Positions 9,591-18,360 of a stretch of DNA of 64,000 bases are shown here, in pieces. The stretch is from NCBI RefSeq assembly GCF_014837015.1, contig NZ_JACSPT010000002.1, forward strand, positions 186,001 through 250,000, read 5' to 3'. The DNA is from Acinetobacter pecorum. Its GTDB lineage: Bacteria > Pseudomonadota > Gammaproteobacteria > Pseudomonadales > Moraxellaceae. Both the position numbers and the translations under genes were made by a program. Under the pieces are notes generated by a model that made no database searches, had not been told where the DNA came from, and saw only the letters and a program-made list of their open reading frames with translations. Each line of letters starts with the position of its first letter. The stretch's first letter is position 1.

Positions 9591-10685
9591 TTAGAAGCGC
9601 ATTCCAAATCCGGCATAGGCCAGAATCGGATTAATTTCAATATCGGCTTTGGAACGAATCAATTCACCTAAATTCGCATCTGTGACCGTAATTGTGGTGT
9701 CATTTTTTAAATGGGCATAAGTAACCGAGCCGACAGCAAACCAAGTGTCATTAAAGTCATAGCTAAAGCCGACCGTGGCCACAGGCGCGAAAGTATCGGA
9801 TGCCTTCAGATCAACTTTCGGATTGGCGGCGCTTGGTGTTCCGTCCAAGGAAGCACCGGCTTTTCCTTCCTTGATATCGGCAATCATATGTCCTGCAGCA
9901 ATCAGGTCCTGTTCGGTACGTGAGTTAATTTCCAGTTCATTGAAATAGGCATACATCACACCTAAACCAACATAAGGGCGGAATTTATTGACCCCGGTTT
10001 TACCAAAGTGATACTGGAATTCGAATGCGGGTGTCCAGGCACGAGCAGAGGCGGTAGGACCATAAGCTTCCAGGTCGGTAATCAAAATATCATTTTTTAA
10101 TGAAATACCAGGTAAATCAATTCCACCTGGAATTTGCGGAATCAAATCAATACTTGGAGTCGCAAGTGCAGAAAATGGTGCATAGATTTTACCACTACCT
10201 TGTAGATCCACTTTGGGTGGAATGCCGGCTTTCATTTCAAAAGAAATATTATCGGTAAAATAATAGTTGGTTAAAATGCCTAGGGTGGTGACATCATCCG
10301 CTACCAGACCTGTACCGGGATTATCCCAGCGTTCCAGTCCATAAATTTCAGCTTGCCCACTTAAGGCTGCAGGTAATGTTTCTGCATTGAATGCATCCAG
10401 AAAATTGACAAAAAACGAGGACAGATTGGGGTCCATTTCCGGATCGAGATTATTTTTGACTGAAGCAATTGATATGTCACCTACTTTTGATGTTTCACTT
10501 TCTTTGACAGCAGTATTCACCTTAAATGGTTGAGCTTTACCCTGTGGCATTACATGCAATGCACCAACTGATACAGAAAAGCGTTTAAAGCCATCTCCAT
10601 CCTGCAAGCTAAAATAAGGGGAATCTGCATGAGCGACCATAGGTAAAGTCGCCAAGCCTGCCATACATGCCAGCATTTTTTTCAT
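9591..10685 (-). CDS. Large OmpW-family outer membrane protein
   Basis: A 364-residue exported protein with a signal peptide of about 20 residues ending AHA, then alternating beta-strand sequence with periodic aromatic residues and a terminal strand ending GMRF, with the C-terminal phenylalanine required for barrel assembly. Strands such as FEFQYHF, FRPYVGLGVMYAYF and GFSYDFNDTWFAVGSVTYAHL are typical of OmpW/AlkL, eight-stranded barrels that admit small hydrophobic molecules. OmpW and AlkL have only 210-230 residues. The extra length sits in low-hydrophobicity stretches at roughly 60-125, 160-195 and 255-285, consistent with enlarged loops. It may serve as the outer-membrane entry for the transporter and dioxygenase that follow. 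Confidence 0.8.
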   Translation of the reverse strand: MKKMLACMAGLATLPMVAHADSPYFSLQDGDGFKRFSVSVGALHVMPQGKAQPFKVNTAVKESETSKVGDISIASVKNNLDPEMDPNLSSFFVNFLDAFNAETLPAALSGQAEIYGLERWDNPGTGLVADDVTTLGILTNYYFTDNISFEMKAGIPPKVDLQGSGKIYAPFSALATPSIDLIPQIPGGIDLPGISLKNDILITDLEAYGPTASARAWTPAFEFQYHFGKTGVNKFRPYVGLGVMYAYFNELEINSRTEQDLIAAGHMIADIKEGKAGASLDGTPSAANPKVDLKASDTFAPVATVGFSYDFNDTWFAVGSVTYAHLKNDTTITVTDANLGELIRSKADIEINPILAYAGFGMRF

Positions 10686-11117
10686 TGATTTGGAACTCCA
10701 TGTCCAGTGTATTTATTCATTTTTCTAGTTCATTAATTATGTGAATTAAATTTAAAAATTCAGTTATAGAACAATAGGCTAAAAGTTAATCAATAGTTAA
10801 TCTTGGTAACGGCTGTATGCTTTATGTGTATCCTAGTTTTTTTTTTAAAGAAAAGTGCTTTGAAAAATGAGGAGTTTGCTGCTTAATTTTAATGTAAATA
10901 TAAAGAAAGTTTAGCTTGGAGTTAATTCAACTATCGATCAAACTAATTTTTGATTATCTACATGATATTTTAAGTAAATTTTAGGCTGGGCATGGTTCAT
11001 GTAAATGTCTGTCTGAGCATATTTATTATTTTAAAAAATACGTCGAAATGAATTTATCCAAGATGCTGCTACCCAGTAGGTTGAGTTTTTTTGTACAATA
11101 GTTCTATATATTATTGA
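10686..11117. other. AT-rich intergenic region
   Basis: More than 400 AT-rich bases lie between the divergent OmpW-type gene and the small gene at 11127. A nine-T run lies near 10838. No gene, tRNA or convincing hairpin is visible. A possible promoter for the rightward gene is TTGAGT at 11081, 17 bases before CTATAT. It is weak and not listed separately. Confidence 0.4.
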
Positions 11118-11126
11118 GTGAATCAT

Positions 11127-11306
11127 ATGAGCACCCAAACGACTCCCAAAAAAAAGCCCCTGGTCAATTTACCTTTCCCTATTAAACAAGCAGAGCAAAA
11201 TGCTGCCGAAGAAGTTCTAGAAGATTTAAGACCAAGACCGCAGCGCTATGCTGACCGTACCTGGATGCCGCCACGTGGTACTCGCCGTTCAATGGGCAAA
11301 CGCTAA
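11127..11306 (+). CDS. Small basic protein of unknown function
   Basis: This 59-residue protein has no signal peptide or membrane segment. The N terminus is lysine-rich (STQTTPKKKPLVNLPFP), the middle is a short acidic amphipathic helix (AEQNAAEEVLEDL), and the C terminus is rich in arginine, proline and tryptophan (RPRPQRYADRTWMPPRGTRR). ATG 11127 is preferred over GTG 11118 because GAGTG lies six bases before it. The balanced codon use and a dedicated terminator argue that it is real. The basic tail could bind nucleic acid, but I do not recognise a family. Confidence 0.65.
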   Translation: MSTQTTPKKKPLVNLPFPIKQAEQNAAEEVLEDLRPRPQRYADRTWMPPRGTRRSMGKR

Positions 11307-11318
11307 TTGATCCCACTC

Positions 11319-11348
11319 AAAAAGCTATGATAAATCATGGCTTTTTTT
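11319..11348 (+). terminator. Terminator of the small basic protein gene
   Basis: AAAAAGCTATGAT pairs with ATCATGGCTTTTT around a two-base spacer, with one G-T pair. It ends in a T-run, 13 bases after the stop. Confidence 0.8.
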
Positions 11349-11544
11349 GTGGAAGTTTTTAGCGGGAGTGGTGATCTGTATTTCATTTTTGCAGCTTCCT
11401 GAGCATGAAAAAGTAAAAAACCGGATGATCCAAATCTCTTTCAGTTTTATTCTTAATAAAGCAAACGAAATATTTAAGCTTTCTAAATACCAAACGAAAC
11501 AAAATCCAGACCTGATCTATTTCATATTCAGTATTTGAGTAGCT

Positions 11545-11577
11545 AAAAAAAAGCCAATTCAGACATTGGCTTTTTTA
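11545..11577 (-). terminator. Terminator of the macro-like gene
   Basis: AAAAAAGCCAAT and ATTGGCTTTTTT form a stem around TCAGAC. The flanking A and T runs make it usable in both directions. It lies 20 bases past the stop at 11597. Confidence 0.8.
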
Positions 11578-11596
11578 AAAGGAGTACTGTGGCCAC

Positions 11597-12385
11597 TTAA
11601 CGAATACTTTTACGTGCTTTATTTTCCGGTTTGGGTGGAGCAATTTCTCGCTCACCTTGCCAGACATCAATAAAATCTTTCTCGTTAATATTATAAAGTT
11701 CCAGTAGCGCTAAAATCACGCCTCCAAACAACATGGCACCTTCTTTCTGGCTTTGAAAATCGACCAGCTTGGTATTCAGGTTATGCAGGATATCTTCAAT
11801 TTCAAAAACACGTTCCCGTCCATTGCTGTCGGTCGGGTAGATCTGAGTATTTAAAATAATCCTTGCCAGACTTTTTTCATTTTCAGTCAAAGGCAGTTCT
11901 TCAATCAGCTCATCACTGGCCGGAGTTAAAATGACCGAATCACGGAAAATGGTATGCAAGAAATTTGCGGTTAATTTGGGCAAGGGTTTTTCGACAAAAG
12001 GACGGAAAGATTGCGGGAAAATGACATTGCGCGAGATGCCTTTGAACATCGGTGCAATTTCCTCGACCTTATAACCTGCGATCCCGCAGCCTATGGAAGT
12101 AATAAAATATTTATTTTTAGGATGGTTTTTGGTGTAAATCTTAAAGTCATCAATATAGTGCTGGATTTGTGAGAGCGGCATTTGTTGCAAATGCTCGTTC
12201 ATGGTGGGAATGGCATAGCTTTGACCCGCCCAGCCACGACCGACGCCCCTGACTGCGCCAAAATGCTCAAGTGCCGTTCTAGCTGCTCCACCACCATGCT
12301 GGCCAGCAAGGTTGCTGCCAAACACAAAAACGGTATTTTCTGGAAGGGATTTAACAATACTTTCATCGTGATAGTGGTAAGTCAT
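11597..12385 (-). CDS. Macro-domain-like protein of unknown function
   Basis: A 262-residue cytosolic protein. Residues 15-130 have the features of a macro-like (ADP-ribose-binding) fold: VFVFGSNLAGQHGGGAARTALEHFGAV at about 20-45 with a glycine-rich loop, SYAIPTM near 57-62, and FITSIGCGIAGYKVEEIAPMFKG near 95-115, which matches the second strand-loop of macro domains. The C-terminal half (150-250) is charged and helical and I do not recognise it. Related proteins occur in phages and scattered bacteria. No toxin or ADP-ribosyltransferase gene lies beside it, so a DarG-type antitoxin role is not supported. It could remove or sense ADP-ribose or a related nucleotide. Confidence 0.65.
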   Translation of the reverse strand: MTYHYHDESIVKSLPENTVFVFGSNLAGQHGGGAARTALEHFGAVRGVGRGWAGQSYAIPTMNEHLQQMPLSQIQHYIDDFKIYTKNHPKNKYFITSIGCGIAGYKVEEIAPMFKGISRNVIFPQSFRPFVEKPLPKLTANFLHTIFRDSVILTPASDELIEELPLTENEKSLARIILNTQIYPTDSNGRERVFEIEDILHNLNTKLVDFQSQKEGAMLFGGVILALLELYNINEKDFIDVWQGEREIAPPKPENKARKSIR

Positions 12386-12750
12386 AATTGTCTATTCTAG
12401 GCCATCCTGATCTTCATGTTGCCCGTGAAATGAAGAGGGGTCAAGGCATTATTCTGCAGCACTATCCAAACAGATAAGTCAGTATTCCACCCATGCGCCA
12501 AAATATGATGCAGAGTACGCCCAAATAAAGCTGCTGGCTAAAAATACATGGTCTGTACTATATTTATTCGCTTTGTAAATGTATATTTTTTTGATGATTT
12601 TTCAAACCAGATGGCGATTAAAGTGCTAACAAATAATGAATAGTAATATTGTTTTATTTTACCAAACAGAAACCTAAGCAGGGATTGAGTAATTCCAATT
12701 TACCCTCATAATAAATCAAATCTATATCCGCAGCGAAGTCAGCGAAAGCT
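12386..12750. other. Intergenic region upstream of uvrB
   Basis: This 365-base spacer between divergent genes has no ORF with a credible start. No SOS-box-like palindrome is seen before uvrB, in keeping with Acinetobacter lacking a classical LexA. I found no clear promoter by eye. Confidence 0.4.
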
Positions 12751-14772
12751 ATGAGTGATAAAAAGCCCTTTGAATTAGTGACCAGTTATCAACCAGCAGG
12801 CGATCAGCCACAGGCCATTGAAAAACTTGTCAAAGGCATTGAACAGGGTTTTCATGATCAGCTTTTACTGGGGGTTACCGGGTCTGGTAAAACCTATACC
12901 ATGGCCAATGTCATTGCACAGACCCAGCGTCCGACCATAGTCATGGCGCATAACAAAACTTTGGCTGCGCAGCTTTACGGCGAATTTAAAGCGTTCTTCC
13001 CCAATAACGCCGTTGAGTATTTTGTCAGTTATTATGATTATTATCAGCCGGAAGCCTATGTGCCATCTTCAGATACTTTTATCGAGAAAGATGCCGCAAT
13101 TAATGACCATATTGACCAGATGCGCCTTTCCGCAACCCGTTCACTCCTAGAGCGTCGTGATGCGATTATTGTCGCATCGGTATCTGCGATTTATGGTTTG
13201 GGTGATCCGAATGCCTATATGAGCATGTTGTTGCATGTGGTGGAAGGTGACCGCATTGGCCGTGATGATATTATTCGCCGTCTGGTTGAAATGCAGTATT
13301 CGCGTAACGAACTGGAATTCCTGCGCGGTACTTATCGTATTCGCGGCGAAATTATTGATATTTTTCCGGCTGAATCCGATCAGGATGCGATCCGGATTGA
13401 ACTGTTTGATGATGAAGTTGACTCTATTCGCTGGTTTGATCCGCTGACGGGGAAAATGGTTCGTAAAGTACCTCGCGTAACCATTTATCCTAAAAGCCAC
13501 TATGTGACGCCAAAAGACAATTTGTCCCGTGCCATCGAAACCATTCGGGAAGAACTTAAAGAGCGCCTGGTGTTCTTCCGGGAAAATGACAAACTGCTGG
13601 AAGCCCAGCGCATCGAGCAGCGCACACGCTATGATCTGGAAATGATGCAGCAACTGGGTTATACCAACGGCATTGAAAACTATTCACGGCATTTGTCGGG
13701 CCGTCCTGCGGGTGAAGCGCCACCGACCTTGTTCGATTATATTCCTGATGATGCCTTGCTGATTATTGATGAGTCACATGTGACGGTGCCGCAGATTGGC
13801 GCCATGTATAAGGGTGACCATTCGCGTAAAGAAAATCTGGTGAATTACGGGTTCCGTTTGCCAAGCGCGCTGGATAACCGGCCGATGAAATTTGAGGAAT
13901 GGGAACGGATTGTGCCGACGACTGTTTATGTCAGCGCAACGCCCGCACGTTACGAGCTGGAAAAATCCCAGCAGATTGTCGAACAGGTGGTACGTCCGAC
14001 CGGTCTGATCGATCCGGAAATTGAAATTCGTCCAGTTTTGACACAGGTCGATGATGTGCTTTCAGAAATTAATTTGCGTAAAGATATTAATGAGCGGGTA
14101 CTGGTCACAACCTTGACCAAGCGCATGGCCGAAGATTTGACTTCGTATTTGAAAGAATATGGGATTAAGGTCGCCTATTTACACTCGGATATCGATACTG
14201 TTGAACGGGTAAAAATCATTCATGAGCTGCGTACTGGGGTTCATGACGTGCTTGTCGGAATTAACCTGTTGCGTGAAGGTCTGGATATGCCGGAAGTATC
14301 ATTAGTGGCGATTCTGGATGCAGATAAAGAAGGATTTTTGCGTTCTGAGCGCTCTCTCATTCAGACCATTGGCCGCGCTGCGCGTAACCTGAAAGGTAAG
14401 GCGATTCTGTATGCTGACCGTATTACTGATTCAATGCAGAAAGCGATTGATGAAACGGACCGTCGTCGTGCCAAGCAGATTCAGTTTAATGAAGAGCATG
14501 GTATTACGCCACGTAGTGCAGTGCGTCAGGTGATCAAGGAAATTGATACGGGTGAAATATTGGATGATGAATCCATTGAATTACACGTATCAGATCAGGC
14601 ACGGGCGATCAGTGCCGATGAGCGACATATCATGGCAGATCCGAAACTGTTTGCGAAACATATTAACAAACTGGAAAAAGAGATGCTGAAAGCTTCCAAA
14701 GAGCTGCAATTTGAGCAGGCCGCACGTATGCGTGATGAAATTTTACGCTTGAAAGCCCAGATGTTTGATTGA
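12751..14772 (+). CDS. uvrB: Excinuclease ABC subunit B
   Basis: UvrB is the damage-verifying helicase of nucleotide excision repair. It is loaded by UvrA and recruits UvrC. The 673-residue protein is full length, with Walker A GVTGSGKT near residues 41-48, the beta-hairpin region [12 protein letters not shown] near 92-103, DEAD-like IIDESH near 338, helicase motif QTIGRAARN near 540, and a C-terminal UVR domain ([24 protein letters not shown]) that contacts UvrC. All motifs are intact. It stands as a single gene with a lipocalin gene 144 bases downstream. Confidence 0.97.
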   Translation: MSDKKPFELVTSYQPAGDQPQAIEKLVKGIEQGFHDQLLLGVTGSGKTYTMANVIAQTQRPTIVMAHNKTLAAQLYGEFKAFFPNNAVEYFVSYYDYYQPEAYVPSSDTFIEKDAAINDHIDQMRLSATRSLLERRDAIIVASVSAIYGLGDPNAYMSMLLHVVEGDRIGRDDIIRRLVEMQYSRNELEFLRGTYRIRGEIIDIFPAESDQDAIRIELFDDEVDSIRWFDPLTGKMVRKVPRVTIYPKSHYVTPKDNLSRAIETIREELKERLVFFRENDKLLEAQRIEQRTRYDLEMMQQLGYTNGIENYSRHLSGRPAGEAPPTLFDYIPDDALLIIDESHVTVPQIGAMYKGDHSRKENLVNYGFRLPSALDNRPMKFEEWERIVPTTVYVSATPARYELEKSQQIVEQVVRPTGLIDPEIEIRPVLTQVDDVLSEINLRKDINERVLVTTLTKRMAEDLTSYLKEYGIKVAYLHSDIDTVERVKIIHELRTGVHDVLVGINLLREGLDMPEVSLVAILDADKEGFLRSERSLIQTIGRAARNLKGKAILYADRITDSMQKAIDETDRRRAKQIQFNEEHGITPRSAVRQVIKEIDTGEILDDESIELHVSDQARAISADERHIMADPKLFAKHINKLEKEMLKASKELQFEQAARMRDEILRLKAQMFD

Positions 14773-14916
14773 GTGGTTTAGTATTTAATTATATTTAAAT
14801 GATGTAAAATCAATCACAAAGCAAACACAATGTAACAAATTAAGGGCTGTGATAAAGCTATTGTAGGAACAGAATTTTTTAAATAAATATTTTGTGAACA
14901 TGCAATAGGTATCTTT

Positions 14917-15504
14917 ATGACAACTCAAAAATCTTCACGTACCGGATTAAAGCTGGCAAAAATTGCGGTGGGTAGCGCGGTTCTTCTCGGTTTGGGCGCC
15001 GCTACTATGGCTTATGCGAAAGACGAGCCATTACCGACCATTGAGAAAGTTGAACTGGACCGTTATTTGGGGACATGGTACGAAGTAGCACGCAAACCGC
15101 TGTACTTTCAAAATAAGTGTGATCGTGACGTCACAGCGACTTATACTTTAAATGAAAATGGCAATATTGTGGTGGATAACCGCTGCATTAAAAAAGATGG
15201 TGGACAAACCCAATCACTGGGTGAGGCATTTGTGCAGAATCCACCACAGAATACCAAGTTGAAAGTCAGTTTCTTGCCAGACTTTATTCGCTGGATTCCG
15301 GTCGCCCGTGGTGATTACTGGGTTTTAAAACTGGATGAGAACTATCAGACTGTTCTGGTGGGCGAGCCTAAACGTAAATACATGTGGATACTTTCACGTA
15401 ATCCACAACTTGATAAAAACGTAGTGAATGAATATTTGCAATATGCACAGTCGGTGGGCTATGACCTGAGTGATGTGATTTATACCAAGCAAACTCAAAG
15501 ATAA
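14917..15504 (+). CDS. Bacterial lipocalin, Blc-like
   Basis: A 195-residue exported lipocalin. The N terminus has a basic region, a hydrophobic core and a probable cleavage site after AYA (residue 34). The first lipocalin signature RYLGTWYEVAR follows at about 49-59, then YFQNKCDRDVTATY, and DYWVLKLDENYQTVLVGEP near 130-150 is the second conserved block. Unlike E. coli Blc, the signal region lacks a lipobox cysteine, so it is predicted to be soluble in the periplasm rather than anchored to the outer membrane. Two cysteines near 68 and 90 may form a disulfide. It probably binds fatty acids or lysophospholipids. Confidence 0.88.
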   Translation: MTTQKSSRTGLKLAKIAVGSAVLLGLGAATMAYAKDEPLPTIEKVELDRYLGTWYEVARKPLYFQNKCDRDVTATYTLNENGNIVVDNRCIKKDGGQTQSLGEAFVQNPPQNTKLKVSFLPDFIRWIPVARGDYWVLKLDENYQTVLVGEPKRKYMWILSRNPQLDKNVVNEYLQYAQSVGYDLSDVIYTKQTQR

Positions 15505-15521
15505 GTTTAGCGTTTTTATGT

Positions 15522-15546
15522 AAACCATGCTTAGGCATGGTTTTTT
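15522..15546 (+). terminator. Terminator of the lipocalin gene
   Basis: AAACCATGCT and GGCATGGTTT form a stem around TA, followed by a T-run, about 20 bases after the stop. Confidence 0.85.
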
Positions 15547-15664
15547 ATGCTGTGTGAAAACATAATATCTAATTTTAAATGGAGACCTTTTTATATAAGT
15601 GAATTATCAAGCTTTCTATTATGCTAGTCGCTATAATGCAAACGAATCAAAGTAGAGTTTGACT

Positions 15665-16597
15665 ATGTATAAAGGCATTGCGTTATCTGTATTGGCCTCC
15701 GTGGTTTTTGGAGTGCTCTATATATTTACGCCCTTTTTACAGCCTTTAGACAGTGAACAGACCTTTGCCTGGCGTATGCTGGCGACCTTGCCATTTCTGA
15801 CTGCATTTATGTGGTGGTCAGGGGACCTGAAACATATCAGCAGTATCTTTAAGCGGGTATTACGACAGCCTTCATTTTTGATCTGGTTGCTGATTAGTTC
15901 GCTGTTATGTACCACACAATTGTGGTTGTTTTTATGGGGGCCTATTAATGGGCGTGGTCTCGAAGTTTCGCTCGGCTATTTTCTCCTGCCTCTGGTAATG
16001 GTGTTATTCGGCTGTGTGCTCTACAAAGAAAAATTATCATCTTTCCAGATGGCCGCTGTTGCATTGGCAGTATTGGGAGTAGGGCATGAAATCTGGCGAA
16101 TTGGTTCAATCGCATGGGAAACAGTCTATGTTGCTTTAGCTTACCCAATTTACTTCTTTATGCGGCGTAAATTCGCTACCGATCACCTGGGTGGATTCTG
16201 GTGGGATTTATTTCTGATTTTGCCTGTTGCGTTTTATCTTGGCTTTATTTATAGCAACTCTTTGCCATTAATATTCAGTCATTATCACTTGATATTGGCA
16301 GTGCTTGGATTAGGCTTTTTAAGTGCGCTCGGTTTAGGCAGTTATATCTTGGCCAGTCGATATTTGCCTTTTGTGATTTTTGGGCTATTGAGCTATCTGG
16401 AACCGGTATTGCTGGCTTTTGCTTCAATGGCACTTGGTGAGCGCGTGGAATCAGGTGAATGGTTGACTTATATCCCAATCTGGTTGGCTGTCTTTGTGCT
16501 GGTGGTGGAAGGAATCTTGCATTTACTTAGACAACGTAAACAGCAATTGGCCCTTAAGAAAAATCTGGAAAACTATAAAGATCGACTTCAATCTTAA
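15665..16597 (+). CDS. EamA/RarD-type drug/metabolite transporter
   Basis: A 310-residue inner-membrane protein with about ten hydrophobic segments in two EamA-like halves. The N-terminal pattern (GIALSVLASVVFGVLYIFTPFL, then EQTFAWRMLATLPFL) and the internal WGPINGRGLEVSLGYFLLPL match the RarD branch of the drug/metabolite transporter superfamily, whose substrates are mostly undefined. ATG 15665 is chosen over the upstream TTG 15659 because it aligns with RarD N termini. A charged C-terminal tail (LRQRKQQLALKKNLENYKDRLQS) is probably cytoplasmic. Confidence 0.85.
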   Translation: MYKGIALSVLASVVFGVLYIFTPFLQPLDSEQTFAWRMLATLPFLTAFMWWSGDLKHISSIFKRVLRQPSFLIWLLISSLLCTTQLWLFLWGPINGRGLEVSLGYFLLPLVMVLFGCVLYKEKLSSFQMAAVALAVLGVGHEIWRIGSIAWETVYVALAYPIYFFMRRKFATDHLGGFWWDLFLILPVAFYLGFIYSNSLPLIFSHYHLILAVLGLGFLSALGLGSYILASRYLPFVIFGLLSYLEPVLLAFASMALGERVESGEWLTYIPIWLAVFVLVVEGILHLLRQRKQQLALKKNLENYKDRLQS

Positions 16598-16848
16598 AAT
16601 TAAGAAGAGATCGCATGAATAAACAACATTTAACAAATTTATGCTTGTGATTAAAAAACAGCTATCTTTAAAATTTTTGGATGCAAAATCATTCAGCTAA
16701 TTACAATTATTTTTAAAATTTATAGTGAATATACGTTAAAAACTGCCCGTCATAATGAGCTTTTGATTCAAACTTGCCGCCAATTCCATTACAATTGTCG
16801 GGTTTAGAAATTTATGCCTAGATTTACAATTAATTAGAGGACGTATCT

Positions 16849-18306
16849 GTGAGCAAAGACACTATCGTTGCCCTACATGCAGAGCACCAAGGTCGCTGGA
16901 AAAACCGTGAAGAACTTGCGGAACGTATGATTGCCCTTGTGGGTCAGTTATATCGTGAAAAAAATATTGTAGCTACAGTTTATGGTCGCTCTTTAATTAA
17001 CCGTTCTGTGATTCAGATTCTGAAAGCACACCGCCGTACTCGCGTACTAGACGTTGAACTTTCTGTTGTAGACACTTTCCCAATCCTTGAAGCATTGGCG
17101 AAAATTGACAACATCGGTACTGCTGAAGTCGATCTAGGCAAACTTGCTGTTGAGTTCAAAGCAAAAGGTGGTGATGTTAACGCATTCGTTGCTGACGCTG
17201 TGAAATCTCTTGAAGGCAATCCAACTTCTGTTGAAGGTAGAGATGTGGTTCTTTACGGTTTCGGTCGTATTGGTCGTATCCTTGCACGTTTGATGATCAG
17301 CCAGTCAGGTCTAGGCCGTGGCTTGAACCTGAAAGCAATTGTCGTTCGTAAATCGTCTGATGGTGACCTCGAAAAACGTGCGTCTTTATTGCGTCGTGAT
17401 TCAATCCACGGTCCATTCGCGGGTACGATTTCTGTTGATGAAGAAAACGAAGCAATTATTGCTAACGGTCAGTTCATCAAAGTGATCTATGCATCAAGCC
17501 CATCTGAAGTAGACTACACTGCATATGGTATCGAAAATGCGCTAGTTATCGACAATACAGGTAAATGGCGTGATGCGGAAGGCCTTGCTCAGCATCTGAA
17601 ATGTCCAGGCGCTGCCCGTGTTATTCTGACTGCACCGGGTAAAGGTGACATGAAGAATGTGGTATTTGGTGTGAACCAGGCTGACATTCTGGATGAAGAC
17701 AAAATCATCTCTGCAGCAAGCTGTACTACAAATGCGATCACTCCAACATTAAAAGTGTTAAACGACAAATACACAGTGATTAATGGTCATGTTGAAACAG
17801 TTCACTCGTTCACGAACGACCAGAACCTGATCGACAACTATCATAAAGCTGACCGTCGTGGCCGTGCTGCTACACTGAACATGGTCATTACTGAAACTGG
17901 TGCAGCGAAAGCAGTTGCTAAGGCGCTTCCAGCTCTTCAAGGTAAACTGACAGGTAACTCTGTACGTGTACCTACACCAAACGTATCATTGGCGATTCTT
18001 AACCTTACCTTGGGTCAGGATGTTGATCGTGATGAAGTGAACGAATACATTCGTCAGATTTCAATCGGATCTAGCCTGCAAGGTCAAATCGGCTATACCA
18101 ACTCAACTGAAGTGGTATCTTCTGACTTTATCGGTTCACGTACTGCAGGTGTATTTGACGCGCAAGCGACTATCACTTCAGGTAACCGTTTAACTTGCTA
18201 CGTTTGGTACGATAATGAAGTAGGTTATAGCTGTCAGGTACTTCGTATTGCTGAACAGATGGGCGGCGTAAGCTATCCTAAAATTCCTGCTGAGACTAAT
18301 GCATAA
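16849..18306 (+). CDS. gap: Glyceraldehyde-3-phosphate dehydrogenase, long form
   Basis: The enzyme interconverts glyceraldehyde-3-phosphate and 1,3-bisphosphoglycerate. At 485 residues it is about 150 longer than GapA. The first 125 residues are a charged helical extension, then the Rossmann motif GFGRIGR follows near 136-142, the catalytic cysteine lies in SAASCTTNAITP near 291, and YDNEVGYSCQVLRI is near the C terminus. Long forms of this type occur in Pseudomonas and Acinetobacter, where the enzyme probably works in gluconeogenesis because these bacteria lack a full Embden-Meyerhof route. It starts with GTG after an AGAGGACG ribosome-binding site and ends in a strong terminator shared with the convergent gene. 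Confidence 0.92.
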   Translation: MSKDTIVALHAEHQGRWKNREELAERMIALVGQLYREKNIVATVYGRSLINRSVIQILKAHRRTRVLDVELSVVDTFPILEALAKIDNIGTAEVDLGKLAVEFKAKGGDVNAFVADAVKSLEGNPTSVEGRDVVLYGFGRIGRILARLMISQSGLGRGLNLKAIVVRKSSDGDLEKRASLLRRDSIHGPFAGTISVDEENEAIIANGQFIKVIYASSPSEVDYTAYGIENALVIDNTGKWRDAEGLAQHLKCPGAARVILTAPGKGDMKNVVFGVNQADILDEDKIISAASCTTNAITPTLKVLNDKYTVINGHVETVHSFTNDQNLIDNYHKADRRGRAATLNMVITETGAAKAVAKALPALQGKLTGNSVRVPTPNVSLAILNLTLGQDVDRDEVNEYIRQISIGSSLQGQIGYTNSTEVVSSDFIGSRTAGVFDAQATITSGNRLTCYVWYDNEVGYSCQVLRIAEQMGGVSYPKIPAETNA

Positions 18307-18320
18307 TTAGTTTTTAGCTA

Positions 18321-18352
18321 AAAAAAGAGCCTCATTTGAGGCTCTTTTTTTT
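18321..18352. terminator. Bidirectional terminator between gap and the QorB-like gene
   Basis: AAAAAAGAGCCTCA and TGAGGCTCTTTTTT form a perfect stem around TT. It lies between convergent genes and has A and T runs on both sides. Confidence 0.9.
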
Positions 18353-18360
18353 ATACGTGA

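Noticed and set aside
11347..11538. 63-codon plus-strand ORF after the small basic protein gene
   Set aside because: It starts inside a terminator hairpin, has no ribosome-binding site and has the lysine/isoleucine/phenylalanine bias of translated AT-rich DNA.
11597..12385. Toxin-antitoxin system around the macro-like gene (DarTG type)
   Set aside because: Neither neighbour resembles an ADP-ribosyltransferase toxin; the upstream gene is uvrB and the downstream one is a small basic protein.
12386..12610. Short minus-strand hydrophobic reading frame (…LYLGVLCIIFWRMGG…) upstream of the macro-like gene
   Set aside because: It looks like a membrane segment, but an in-frame stop precedes it and the only ATG leaves ten codons. 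Could be a relic, but not supported.
12640..12750. SOS box upstream of uvrB
   Set aside because: No CTGT-N8-ACAG-like palindrome is present in the promoter region.
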